Part shown: piece after piece, positions 23,189-36,081 of the stretch
Numbering within the stretch: the first letter of the stretch is position 1
Layout: each line of letters starts with the position of its first letter
Source of the DNA: Poecilobothrus nobilitatus
Taxonomy: Eukaryota; Arthropoda; Insecta; Diptera; Dolichopodidae
Assembly (NCBI GenBank): GCA_947095535.1
Contig: OX352773.1
Coordinates: forward strand, 29,285,398-29,349,397
DNA: 64,000 nucleotides
Reading direction: 5' to 3'
Translations under genes and position numbers: made by a program
Notes under the pieces: generated by a model
What the model was told of the DNA's origin: nothing
The model's input: only the letters and a program-made list of their open reading frames with translations
Databases searched by the model: none

Positions 23189-25762
23189 TCTAAACTGCAA
23201 AAACATATTAAAAGTTCCAAATTTGTTTTTCTGTTTGAATTCAAATGCCCTTAATTTTTAATAAATTATTTTTCTCACGTACAAAAGAAATTTTTAGATT
23301 TTTCCAAAATGAAATATTTTAAATTATAAATTGTCTAATTCCTTTTAAATGTTTTTAAGAAGTTTTAAGTATATCTTATATAATAAAACTGTAAAGATAA
23401 ATAAGATAAATCAAAACAAATTGTTATATAATTGGTATTTTAAATTAATTCATTGTAATATGTGACTTTAATCTAGAATTACAACTTTTTTTCCTATATA
23501 CTAATTTTCAATTCACTTACAATTCACTTACGATATCTAATAATTTACTTTTTTCCAATTTAATTTTCCTTTTTTTTTTCTGTTCAATTTACTTTATATA
23601 AAAAGCATTGTACTTAAGTATTGTTGTATATCTATATTTTATTGTAAAAATCGGTTATCTCAGGATTGTAACAAATGTAGATCAAATTAAAATTTATGAG
23701 ATCCTAGGCCAAGAAAACATTAACTGGCGACTTGAATTTCAATTCCTTTTAATTTTCTTTTTCGTTTTGCTTTTTTTTTTTTTGTATTTATTTAAATTTT
23801 ATTTCTATATTTAAGTTTTTTTTTGTTTTTTTTTTTTTGCATTAATTCTAACACTCGACTTGGTTATTACATATTTGCCATAAGAAGGAAAAAAAATAAA
23901 AATGAAAAAAACAATAATAAGTAAATTACGCCATAGTATATACATAATGTATTTATCTTTTATCTCTGAAATTTATTTCTACTCGATTGCGAAAACAAAA
24001 AGAAAAAAAAAGTGCACACGCCTTAATGGCGGAAAAATATAAATCGTGAATGGTCTGGAATTGATTTTTTTCTCTTTGCTATAGTTTTAATTCCAGAAAA
24101 GCCATTTAAATCTAAATTTAAAAAAAAAAAAAAAAATACAAAACAAAAGTTAAATTTAATGCAGAATTATTGCATTTTAAGTAGAAATTTTTTAAAAATT
24201 AGAAAAAACTGTGCCACTTCTGCCATAGCTTAAGAACTATATATAATATACTAAAAAAAAAAAACAAAAGACCTAAAATATTAAAATAAATTTAACCCAT
24301 ATAAATTCAACTATTAGCATTTTACACCCTACATGGTATTACGGTATTTTTCTTTTTCATGTACTTATTATAATATTAAAAAATATTAGAATTTGTATTT
24401 GTTGTGGCTGTTGTTGGTATATTGTTGCACTATCATCATGCAATTTAATTTCCGTCTAAAAGTGTTAAATTACATTATAAAAGCAAGCAATTTCTGATAA
24501 AACAAATATATATATATACAATATCTACCTTTAGTTATTCAAAAGTTTTTTTTAAAACTTTTTCTTTTAGTATTTTATTTTATTTAATGTTCTGTCTCTT
24601 TCGCTTTCGCATATAATGGCATTTTAGTTGTATTAAAATAAATCAATGAAAAAAAAAATGAAGTTGCAATTTAAAATTAGCTCGGAAAAAATAAGCATTC
24701 ATTAAATGAGCTCTTATACTTACTTAAATTACAGTTATATAGTAACATCATACTGCAACAACCACCAACAAAATTGATAGAAAATGCTGTGCGCTAAAAA
24801 CGCCACTTAAAAACTTGCAATTAGAAGTTTTTGTTTTTTTTGTTTTTTTTTTTTCCTTTATGTGATTTGCAATTTTCTTTTCTCATTAATCTAAAATGAC
24901 TATATTCGCTTTTGTTGAAAAGTTGCAATTTTCTTTTATTGTTGCAATAACAACAAAAACAATAACTTCTTTCAACAAAATATTAAGTTAAATTACTCAG
25001 CTTTTAGATTATAATTTTGTTTGGCTTCAATCATCACAAGGAAACAAAAAAAAAAAAAAATAATTGCAAAAGAAAAAAAAAAAAGTGCTATTATTACATT
25101 TAGAGTGTAGGAGATTAGAAGGATTAATTAAGATAACAAAATAGCAATCAATATAATGGTACAGAAATGAGTTAAAATTGTGTTGTAAATGATGTTTAAG
25201 GTGGAATAATCAATTTTTTTTTTTCATGTTATTTATGCTTTTTTAATTTTTTTTTATTAATGTTTAAAATTATATTTTATTTATTTTTTACTGGTTTGCA
25301 ATTTTTTTGCTTTTTCAATTTTAAATTTATTCCAAAAATTTTATATAACTTTGGTTGTAACTAATTTTATTAAACTTTAATGAAAGCATAACCTTACATA
25401 AAATTTGGTATTTATATTTTATCATAATTTGTATAAAATCTTAACAAAATTCAAAGGCAAAGTTGGTATTTTTAATGTTGCTTTACGTCTCAAACTTTTG
25501 TAAGCAGTTTCAGTCAGTGACTCTAACGATACAATTTGATGAGATATATATTATTGGTTTATTAGTTACTCTGAATATTATCCCTACTTTTGAATATTAT
25601 TTCAATTACCTGTCAATAACAATTATTTGTTTAATTTGGATAAGAGTTAACAGAATAGACTCAAACTTATTACAAATCCAGAACATTGATTATTGATTTC
25701 TTAGCAAAGTGTTTTCTTTTTCTGATCGTGGTAAACAATTTGTAACTATATTTATTAATGAT
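23189..25762. other. Non-coding A/T-rich stretch, nothing recognised
   Basis: The open frames at 23608-23814 and 25463-25696 are not recognised; the latter lies just upstream of RNase H-like remnants but shows no reverse-transcriptase motif in any frame that I read. Confidence 0.45.
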
Positions 25763-26175
25763 AGATCTGAAGTTAATTCTTCATGCCTGCCAGCGCACAG
25801 CAATATTGAAAGTAACGAACGACCAGACGAATTAGCAAGACATAAGGCCAAGAAGGACTCTGAAAGTTTTTAACTGTAACTGTATATTTAACTGTAAAAT
25901 TTATATAGAGTAATCTAAGCAACCGCAAAACATAAAGATAGATGTGACCCACTTGAAAAGGGAACAAAATAGCTTCTAATCTACGCTCGTATAAAAACTG
26001 CTAGAACCATAGTGATAATCACGGGTTACTGCTTGATAGAAAACCATAAGCCAGAAGGGGTATTTCTTACAATACACAGTGTAGAAACTGTAACGGAGAA
26101 AAGATGAAGAAAACTCTCCAACAATTTCCTACCAAAAATCAGAAATTTCCTACCACCTCCGACATAAAGTGTGTA
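25763..26175 (+). pseudogene. Non-LTR retrotransposon remnant (RNase H domain and C-terminus)
   Basis: From 25781 the plus strand reads CLPAHSNIES then NERPDELARHKAK, matching the RNase H signature of jockey/R1-type LINEs (W.PGHS.I.GNE.ADELA), with the W changed to C and the stretch ending in a stop at about 25873. At 26018 the frame reads ITGYCLIENHK, the family's (L/I)TGHC.IG.H motif. After a frameshift, 26080-26130 reads CRNCNGEKMKKTLQQFP, matching CR.C...EEET..H.L..CP. The domain order is right, but stops and frameshifts show a dead copy. The reverse transcriptase upstream is absent. Confidence 0.8.
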
Positions 26176-27974
26176 AAATAAAAAGGTATCAAATCGCCAC
26201 CTTATTTATGCGAAATTTTGTTTTCTTAATAGATTTCTAAAGAGCAACCATGTAAACCAAGCAACTCTACATAATGATCAACAGATTGTTGAACTGCATG
26301 GGAGAAAATATATACATATTTAATTTTTTAAAATTGAATGACAAAAATAAAATCTATCAAAATTTCAATCTAATTTTTAATTTTTGAAATAAAAATATAT
26401 TATTTTAAAAGTGAATTTTAACCTTTTTTTATTAATTTATAATTTTTCTTTTATCTTTCAGGTAAATATATAATCAAAGCAACATTTTCGAGCCAGGTAT
26501 ACATTTTTTATTAAAATAAAGCAGAATTTATAATCGGATTTAGCCCTTATAGTAGTAAACAAATTGTCTGAGCTGGGTTAATTTATGAAATTATTAAAAT
26601 TGATTTTAATTTATATTATCTATGATATGTCGACATTTATTTGATACAGTGCTGTACATTAAACCAAATTTTAACAAGTAGAGAAATATCTGCTTATTGT
26701 AAGTTTTTTTATTTAACTTCAAATTTTGTTTTGCAGCTAAAAAGCTTAGCTTACAACAATCAGATATCAACAAGTGATATTAAAATTCCTTAACTATATA
26801 CTAACCTTACATTTCATTTAATTTCATTTCATCAAAAATTTAAATTTTCTGTAACATTTTATTATGAAACTTTAAAAAAATATAATCATTTTTTAACAAT
26901 TTTAAAACTTCCTTTAAAAATTTTTGTGAAATTTTTTGTCTAATTCTATTGAAAATTTTAAATTGACATTTGTTAAAATTTAAACACCACGACAAATTGA
27001 AACGGCAATTGTATTCTGGATTTAATTTAAACATTCTTTCACAAACAAAACGGTAACAATTACAAACTACTTGAGGGGGGAACAATTGACAACTACATAA
27101 GAAAGCAATAAATGTGCAATAACAATTTTGTTTGACACATTTATGAACAAAATTTTGTGTTAGTTTTTAACACATTTTTTTTTTTTATTAAATTGTATAA
27201 TAAAAATGAAAAACTATTCAAAATATTTCAAAAGAAAACGAAATTTAGTTAAATTAAGTAACCGTGAAAATGTATAGTTGTTTTTCTTTGTTTTTTTTTT
27301 TTTTTATTTTGAATAAAAATGTCTTTAACACAGGAAATTAAGTTACAAAAAATTTTAATTTGTATTAAATTCAAAATAATAATAAAAAAAAACATAAAAC
27401 AAAATTTATTAAAATTAACAATTAAATAACAACTTACATAATACATATATATACATAGTACATAGTACATATGAAAATTATTATTTAAGGTTAAATAACT
27501 TGCAGTTGGTACATTTTCTTATTTATGTGACCTGATTTTAATTGGACAATACAAAAAAAAAAAATTGCATTTATTTTATGCTTTTCCTGATTACAAGCAA
27601 TTTAACTTACACTTTTTAAAAATACGCATATTGACATTCACATGTTTTGTCAACGCCAAAAAAAAAACCTTTAAATTTGTATATAACTTTTAAATAACTT
27701 TTAAATTATTTTTTCTTTTCTATTCTGTTTCATTTATAGTAAAAGCTCCTTGAACGTATATGTTTCCAAATTTTGAACTTAGATTTCTCCGCATAAAATT
27801 AAAACATTTTTTTTTAATTAATTATTTTAGTTACTTTTTAGTTGCTATTTTTATCGCGTTGGATACGAAATTCCAAAAAAAAATTCCAGAAAAAGAAATT
27901 TCAAAATTTAATGACAAGCACTTTAAATACTGGGGGCTACCACACGCAAAACCCCTGCTTAACAAATTTTTTTT
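26176..27974. other. Non-coding A/T-rich stretch, nothing recognised
   Basis: The open frames 26840-27085, 27249-27470 and 27760-27990 lack recognisable motifs. No element ends are seen. Confidence 0.45.
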
Positions 27975-28158
27975 AACTCTGATTTTGTAACTGACTATAA
28001 AATCTCTCCTAATTCAAAATATCTCATATACACATATATACAAATATTTTGTAAAAATTCATAAAATTCCTCCTAATTCAGAATCTCCCATACACATATA
28101 AATATTCTGGAAATTATTCTGGGTAATACTCTGATTTTGTAATCATCTATAAAATCCA
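27975..28158 (+). repeat. Diverged local tandem duplication
   Basis: ACTCTGATTTTGTAACTGAC (27976-27995) recurs at 28129 as ACTCTGATTTTGTAATCATC, both followed by TATAAAATC. The segment TAAAATCTCTCCTAATTCA (from 27998) recurs from about 28062 as TAAAATTCCTCCTAATTCA, each followed by a CATA(T)ACACATATA run. The two interleaved pairs indicate successive partial tandem duplications that have since diverged. Confidence 0.65.
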
Positions 28159-30186
28159 TTTTATTTATTATTTTTACATGCATATTATACAATCTATAAT
28201 TATAATTTAGTAGTTTTCAGCCACACACTACGTATTATGGCATTCCGCTAAGTTTTGAATACAAATACGTATTTGGATACGATTTGTCTATTACAAAATC
28301 TACATTAACATTTAAAATATGTATATATGCATGTTTAGAATCATGATTTTTTTTGTTTTCTTTTGTTAACAAGAAATTTTGTATCCCATACGAATTTTTT
28401 GTAACTTAGATGTCACGGTAAAATATACTTAGACATGAGCTACAGGGCCCCTTGTTTATTATATATTGTAGTCTATAGAATAATAGAACATTTCCATATT
28501 TTGTAGAATTTTTTTCTTGCAGTTTTTTCTTCGGGATTATTTCTTTTCATTGTTTGTTTTTCATATTGTAACTTTGGAATTTTTTTTTCTGGAATTATTA
28601 CACCATCTCATTTTTATCTGCACCATTGATTGTTACTAGATTATATTAATTAAAATGAGTTTTAATTCCAAAAATGTTTCTGTATGTCAGCCACGCTGTT
28701 TAAAATTATTTTCCAAACTTATAGATTTCTAAATCTTATTTTTCTATAGGAAGATTAAAATATTTAATATCCTTTTTAAATCTTAAGTAACTGTATTACT
28801 TTTTAGTGTAGTATTTTTTAAAACTTGAGTAATGAATAATTCGATTTTTGAAGAAAGAACCTTTTCTACACGTTTCATCATCCGTAAAACATCATCTGGA
28901 AATCATTTAATTAAAATATATTTTATTTTCATTAAAATATTAAGAACTTTTCTCAACTGATTCCGATTGATATACCAATGCTTTTAATACCTCAATGTTT
29001 TTAAAATATTATATTAAAACTAGCATAAGGACTCATCATCGTTATCTTTCAATCAATTAATCATCGATACATCAATTTGACATGACCGATACATCAATTT
29101 AATCTACTTTTTATGGTCAACTTTTGATTACTTTTAATAAATTGATAAAAGTTATATAATTAATGACATAAAAAATATAAAAAAAAAAAAACTATCAATG
29201 CAAATAATATTTTATATAAAAGAAATAAAAAAAACCTTTCTAATAAAAATTCCCATTAATGATTCAAAAAAATTCCTCCCATTTTTGTAACATTATGAAA
29301 AAGTGGATACTATATTTTATTTCTTTTTATTTTTTTTATTTTCATCTTTTATGTAAACCCAATTTATTAGCTTCAATTTGTTTAACAAACAAACAAACAA
29401 ACCAAAAAAAAAGAAAAAACAAATCAACAAATTTAAGAAAAATAAATTAAATTAAATTTTTCAATTTCAAAAAAAAAAAAAAAAAAACTAAATGAAATAA
29501 AAAAATAACACTTTAATTTGACATTAAAAATAACTCAACATTAAAATCAAAAAAAAAAAAAAAACAAACTTAAAAATAATCTTTAAACAAAAAAAAAACA
29601 TCTTTTGTAAAAAATCAAACTATTAATTTCTTATTTTCAACAAAAAGCAACAAATACAATACAATACCATACAATGCAATACAACACAACACAACATAAG
29701 AAACATTTTTATTTTTGCTGATAACTCAATGTTCGGAGCAGTTTAATATATTGCTTTATGGTATACTGATGTCGGTGATGTTAATGATGAAAATGATGGT
29801 CATTTCAACAAAATCAAAATTTTAAAGACCTCTTAATGGATTATAAAAAAGCATCTCTTTTTTTCTTTATACTTTTTTTTTTTTACATTTTTTTTTTTTT
29901 TTAATTATAAAATTAATAGATACAATGTTTTTTTTTTTTGTATTTTCTTAAAAACGAAACGAAAACAAAAAACCAAATCATCAAACAATAGAAAAAAAGA
30001 GACAAATGAACGCTTCAACTTAACTTATAATTAGTTTTTAAATTCAAACATATTGTTTTTTGTTTTGTATTATCATAAAATTCGGAAGTTAAAAATTAAA
30101 ACTAGTTAATCGCTCTATTAATATTAAATGGTATTTAATGTTAAACAAATATAATATATATATATATATATATTAAAATTGAATAT
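28159..30186. other. Non-coding A/T-rich stretch with simple repeats
   Basis: Contents include CGATACATCAATTT twice (about 29065-29100), a run of ACAAT/ACACA words (about 29645-29698), and (AT)n at 30154-30173. No gene is recognised. Confidence 0.5.
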
Positions 30187-30187
30187 A

Positions 30188-30200
30188 TACAGGGTGACAT
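30188..30200 (+). repeat. Solo CAGGGTG-type transposon terminus
   Basis: TATATACAGGGTGACA has the same TA-CAGGGTG start as the complete MITE at 7918, but what follows differs and no matching CACCCTG end is nearby. It may be an orphan end or chance. Confidence 0.2.
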
Positions 30201-30365
30201 ATCTACAAGAGAATAAAAATTTCTTAACTTTTCTAGAATACTAAACTATGTTTGACGTTTACGTCATTTATATAGCAAGTCTTTCATTTCTTCTTTCTCC
30301 TGACGGTTTACCCCAAGTATATAGAGTTTATACTCTCCTAATTAATCGTGTTGAGCTTCTTATAT

Positions 30366-30494
30366 TTATTTAATACTCAATGTTTCCACAATTTGTAATT
30401 TCTGCATGACACCCTTACCTGATGCAAAATATTCTGCATCATATAAAAGTGCAGGTCTAACGGTTGTTTTATAATTTTTTGTTTCAATAAATTT
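30366..30494 (-). pseudogene. RTE-like reverse transcriptase fragment
   Basis: The minus strand reads YKTTVRPALLYDAEYF followed by MQKLQIVETLSI and a stop at 30366-30368. This matches the conserved C-terminal reverse-transcriptase stretch YKT(V)VRP.LLYG.E.W......EQKL.V.E.. of RTE-clade and related LINEs, with G to D and W to F changes. About 40 codons survive, and stops interrupt the downstream continuation. The fragment is dead and 5'- and 3'-truncated. Confidence 0.75.
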
Positions 30495-30975
30495 CGATAT
30501 ATATTAATTTTTCAAAAGTTTAAGTCATAGCTTGCTAAATTAAAACTCAATCCTTATACAATTTTTGATCTGAAAATTCTATATATATACATACATACAA
30601 ATTGTTGATTTTTATATGGAAGTTTACCATGGAAGTTTTTTTTTAGAAAGAAAATTAGCCAAAAGTACATATGCTTATCCAAACACTTTAAACCTCTTTT
30701 GATCTGTATCACCTCTTAAAGATATGTCTTGTCTAAAAAAAAGATATGTCTTGTCTTACAGAAAATTCTGTAACATTTCTGAGAGGTATCAAAAATGTAA
30801 TTTATTTAAGCATTTTAAAATTTTTTAATTGACTATTTCGGTTGCGTGATATAATCATCAAAAATTATTTGAACGCATCATACATGTCATAAATGTGACA
30901 TAACCTTGATATTAGGTGTTAGTATTTTTCTTTGTTTTAAATCCTATAAAATTAAAATTTTTATTATAATATTCA

Positions 30976-31026
30976 TATATGTATATATATATATATATAT
31001 ATATTATATATTATATATATATATAA
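30976..31026. repeat. (AT)n tract
   Basis: Alternating A/T runs with only two interruptions (ATTATAT). It is self-complementary and can form a cruciform; another such tract is at 35622. Confidence 0.9.
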
Positions 31027-32110
31027 AGTCATCAAATAAATTATATAGTATATTTATATAATATTTAATCTGTCATATCATCATAATTGAAAGCAGTATT
31101 TTATTTTTTAAACGATTTATAATTTTACAATTTCGTTTTGATTGCAATCATTCTTTTTCACAGGTAGTTAAATTCACCATATATACACATATATATATTT
31201 TATACGTATATATATTTAAAATCTTAAATTTTTTTTTGTTTTGTCTACATTTTTTAGCAATAGCAAGCAAAAACTAAACTTGAACAATATTCACACGCAT
31301 TTTTGTTTTTGTTTTTTTTATGAATGATGGAACCTAAACAATACCAATTTACAAAACATTTGGTTTAGTTTGGTTTTTTTTTTTTTTTTTTTTATTATTG
31401 AACTTGAAAAATGAATTGGTGGACAAATAAAACAAAAACAAAAAAGATGTGTTTTTGTTTTGAAATTTGAATTTTAATTATAAAAAATAAAAATTAATAA
31501 AAGTATTAAAAGTTAATTATAAAATTAAATCTTCACTGTAAACCTTTTGTATAAAATAATATGACATAGATTGGGGTATTTAAAAAAAATTTTTTTTTTT
31601 TTTACTAAAATATGTTTAAACATAATTTAAATTTTGGATTTTTTATTGATTAAAAGTTATAAAATGATGGGAATTTTTATTTTAAATTTCTTATGACTTC
31701 ACTTGATTTAAGACATTCCTTAAGATATTTTTCTGTAATATTAAAAAAAAAAAATTATATGTGTATATTGGAAATTGATTTATTGTCCAGAAAAATGTCT
31801 ATTTTAAATTTAATTTAATTAATTAATTATTTATTTATTTATTGAAAAATATTTAATTAAATTGTTTTTGTTTTTCCCATATTAATAAAAATAGCTTTCT
31901 TATAAGTGTCTTACCTGTCTCGTATTTTTTAAATCTTTTTATTAATAAATTTACACTGTTATTAAACCAATATTAACCAGAATTACTATTATTATATTAA
32001 CTGCCAATTAATGTTTTACTTTAATTAATTATTAATATTAATTTTTATAGTAATAGTTTATAAGTAATAAATAAATAATAAATTGTAAAGTTTAACTTAA
32101 ATGATATATA
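31027..32110. other. Non-coding A/T-rich stretch, nothing recognised
   Basis: T-runs and A/T words only. Confidence 0.5.
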
Positions 32111-32280
32111 ACGGGTATAGACAGTATCAGATATCTTGGAGTAATTTTTGAAAAAAAAAAAAAATTTCGAATACCGTAGAAAAAATTGATATAAATATAA
32201 ACATATATGCTACATCATTTCTTTAACAGAAATTTCCAACTCTTAACTGAAATCAAACTAATTTTGATTAAAATGGTATT
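32111..32280 (+). pseudogene. Non-LTR reverse transcriptase fragment (YLGV motif)
   Basis: From 32111 the plus strand reads TGIDSIRYLGVIFEKK, a very good match to the segment just after the catalytic palm of jockey-like reverse transcriptases (V.S.(R/K)YLGV.FD..L.W..H). A 14-A run at 32151-32164 breaks the frame; further on, RNFQLLTEIKL and IIQQ are weakly reminiscent of the following region. Only about 15 residues are secure. It is dead, 5'-truncated and next to SINE copy C. Confidence 0.65.
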
Positions 32281-32539
32281 TCAGTAGTTACTTCGAATAA
32301 CCTTTCAAAAAATTATCCAACAATAAGATATTAGTACAAATTTATCCATCCAAAACATTAGCATTTAAGAATCTCTTATTCAATAGTGTATATTATACTA
32401 TTATACAGTACAAACATATATATGCTAATTTAATATTGGTGTCAAGTACAATTTTTACAAAATAAAAACAAAAATTAAAAATTAATAACTTAATTTGTAT
32501 TACTCAGGATAAATTTACAGTACATATTAGATTAATTTT

Positions 32540-32750
32540 TTTTTTTTTTCTGTTTTTTAGTGCAACATGTACATGCATTTTAGTTCATTCTCTGCCACAT
32601 AAATGTGGACAGAAAATTACACAGTATTTCCTTTTCAGGTGTGGCTGTTTCTTATTGTAAGGGGGTATTATTTTTACGACGTGTCGTGTGTGGGATTGGT
32701 GATTATAGCGTATTTTATACACTTTTACCCACTAGGCCATCGAGGTCCCC
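32540..32750 (-). mobile_element. tRNA-derived SINE, copy C
   Basis: The minus strand begins at 32750 with GGGGACCTCGATGGCC. It carries the A-box GGCCTAGTGGGTAAAAG, the GTATAAAATACGC hairpin, a decayed B-box, and the body CCTTACAATAAG, CACACCTG and CACATTTATGTGGCAG. The 15-bp direct repeat TATTAGATTAATTTT flanks it perfectly at 32525-32539 and 32751-32765, the longest and cleanest target duplication of the family here. An extra 40 or so bp with T-rich character lies between the conserved 3' end (about 32585) and the left target repeat. Confidence 0.93.
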
Positions 32751-32765
32751 TATTAGATTAATTTT

Positions 32766-35617
32766 AAGTTTATTATAAATTTGTAAAAGATGCTTTTACC
32801 TCCATTTTTTTCGTAAATATAAATTCATGTATAGCTTAACTTTGAGATGATAATTTGATGGAAACTATGTAACATTATAGACGAAAAACGATTTATATTA
32901 TTGATAGACCTGTTCTCCTTAAAGGAGTGAAAAGAACAAAAAATATAAAAATAGAATTTTCTTTTCTAAATATGTTTCCTTTACTTAATTATAAATTGCA
33001 GAATGTGTTAGAAAGTTAGTTTTGCACATATGTACACGTTATACTCTCTAAAATATATTTTGTTGTATATTTTATAGGATTATATTATTAATGTTAGATT
33101 TACCAAAGCTTGAAAAAGAATAGAATTTTTCAAAAAAAAAAAAAAATTGTTACTTTATGTTGTTCTTAAAGTTTAAATATATTAACTAAAAATTGTTCTT
33201 AACGTTTTCTTTAATACTAATAATAATAAAAATATATTCATAATTTATTCTGATTTTTAAAAATTCAATAAAAAATTGGGTTTATTAAATAAAGTTTTAA
33301 ACAAAATAGTTAGGAAATAATTATTTTTAAAACAACACATTTCTAAAATAATAATAAATTGAGGTTTTCATAAAAAAATTTCTTTAAATATTTTCTATAA
33401 AGGAAATTGTGAAAAATTAAAAAAAATTTTGTTCCATTATTATGAAAACCATTTGTTTTCATACTTCATGTTTGCAAGTTTTGCATCACAAATAGTCATT
33501 TTTTTTAATTTTAGACGCATAACAGCTTTTAAATGGATTAAAAATCTAATAGATGAAAAAAAATATATATTAAAATAAAATATTCTGAGACAGTTTATGT
33601 CTTTTTTAAAGATCTCCTCTGAAAATTACAAATTGTCCAGCTTTAAGTAAAAGAAACAACTACAGTTCAAAATTTTCTAAAATATTTGTTGTTTTTAGTT
33701 TGAAAAAATGTTCAATGAAATTTAATTTATGATTATTTAAATATATGAATATAAGCCATAAGAATATATCCATATTTAAACATTAATTTCCTCACCTTAA
33801 TAGACGAAGAAACTTTTTAAATAGAGGTACGAAAATTGACAGTTGAGAAGACAATTTAAAATTAATAAACATTTTCTTTTTAAAAAAAAAAGGTGCTAAG
33901 AAATGATTAAATTTCTATTTTTTGATAGATCAAATTTTGTGACTCAACTACCGTATTTTTGAGTCATAAACTAAAATAATCACAAAGAAGTTTTAACAAA
34001 AAAAAAAAATATTAAAAAAATTATATTATATTTTATTATATTTTAACTTTTGACTTTTTAGTCAATTAAGAATCAAAATCATAATTTGCATATACGTACA
34101 TATAAACCATAATCTGAAACCTGAAATTTTTATACAAATTTATTAAGAAATAAATTTAAATATTTGAATTGTTAGCTATAAAACAAAAAAAAAAATAAAA
34201 ATAGGTACAAGAAAAAACATAAATTCTGTGATTTGTAAGAACAAATAAAATTTACCCTCAAAAAAAAAAAAAAAAAAAAAAATGGATTAATTCGCTTTAT
34301 ATTATTATACTATACTATATATAATAATTCTTATAAATTGGATTAGTATTTCTCATCGTTGTTAAAAAAACGCAATGATCTGAGAAAAATAAAATTACAA
34401 TTACAGAATTTTTAGAATTACATTTGTAAGTTTCAAATTATTACAAGTATAATTATATGTAAAAATACAAGAATATTTTGTTAAGATTTCAATATGTAAG
34501 GCTCTTCTTTACTACAAAAAAAAAAAAAAAAAAATAACAAGAAAAATCATACTTATGTAAAAATTTAAATGCAATATAACATAATTTTATTTTATATAAT
34601 TTCATTTCATTTTTTTTTTTTTTTGTTTTTACTGAACAATAACTTAAAAAACACGAAATTTGAATGACTAGAACAACGCGTTCCGTAAAATGTTCGACAT
34701 GATTAACACTGCATGAAGTCAACTGCTAAAAAAATGTTGTTTCACTTTTTTTTTTTTAATAATGCTAATAATGTTCCACCTCATTTTAATGTAATTTATG
34801 TAAATTTTAAGTTTTTTTTTTTTTTATTTGATTTAAACATAAATTAATTATTAATTTTTTTTTTTTTTCTTGCTTTTATTTATTTAAAAATTGTAAAATA
34901 ATAATAAAAATACTCAAAAAAAAAATAAAAAGAAAAACAAAATAAAGCCTTCAAGTAACAAAAATGCATTTTATTTTAAAAATCATTCTTTTTTTTTTTT
35001 TTTTTTGTTTTTTCTTAAGTTTATTTTATTGAAATTAAATGAAAAAAAAAAAAAAAAAATGAATAGAATACGAAAAAAAAAAAAATAATAAACAAATTAA
35101 AGTGAATAAATGAGAAATCAAAATAATTTGTTGCGCTAATTTAACTGATTTATACAAAAACAACAAATACACATATAATATTCAAACATACATATACAAA
35201 AAAAGTGTATTAATAGATTCAGGTAATTCGGCCTTAATTACGACATAAAGGTAATTAAAGCTCGTATAGTGTCTACTAACTGCATATTTTGTTTTAATTT
35301 TTTTTTTCACTTTTTTTCACTTTTTTTTTTTCATAATACAAAGAAACAACAAAAACATAGTAAAACGATAAAAAAAAAAGGTAAGAACAATGAAATAACA
35401 TTACGATTATTAATTATTGCATAAGATATTATCTATATATACACATATATATATATATATTTTCTTTACCTATCTCATTCACCTATACCCAACAATTTCT
35501 ATCTATATTTAATTTGTTATATCGGAATAATGAATTGTTATAATATTAAATACATATTTATTAAAATTTCATTTTGAATTTAAGACAAATTATGATTCAA
35601 ATTTAACAAGACATTAA

Positions 35618-35621
<4 letters not shown>
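32766..35621. other. Non-coding A/T-rich stretch, nothing recognised
   Basis: A 23-nt A-run ends at 34282. The open frame 34489-34722 runs through T and A homopolymers. TTAATTAC/GTAATTAA is a small inverted pair near 35234-35260. Confidence 0.5.
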
Positions 35622-35658
<37 letters not shown>

Positions 35659-35667
35659 TATATATAA
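35622..35667. repeat. (AT)n tract, longest in the window
   Basis: About 32 nt of perfect AT alternation followed by AAATATATATATA. It is self-complementary and cruciform-capable. Confidence 0.9.
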
Positions 35668-36081
35668 GTAGAAATACAATTTAATATTAGTATTCTGGTA
35701 ATAACTTTTAGTTATATTAATTTATTTATCTCGTAAAAATTAACAGATCATAAAAATGTACTATAAATAAAATTTTTAGTAACAATATACATATATGTAT
35801 AGATGTAACGAATTATGGAAAGAGTTTAAAGAAAGGTTAAAGGAAAGACGGTAGATATAAAATCCAAAAAGTATCTGCAAAATCTGTAACAAATATTAAG
35901 TAACTTTTATTACTGTAATTATTTCATATATATGGACATTTTTAAAATATTCCTATAAATCATTTTTCATCTTACACAAAATATGATGCCAAGTATATTG
36001 TATAGTCTTTAGTTTCGTAGTGTACCTTAAAAATAGAAGATAAAACTATTTAACCAGATTTAGTGTTAAGTTTTCTTAAAT

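Noticed and set aside
25773..25967. Minus-strand 64-codon frame
   Set aside because: It is the antisense shadow of the plus-strand RNase H remnant.
30717..30760. Tandem copy of AAAGATATGTCTTGTCT
   Set aside because: A simple short duplication with two units and no wider structure.
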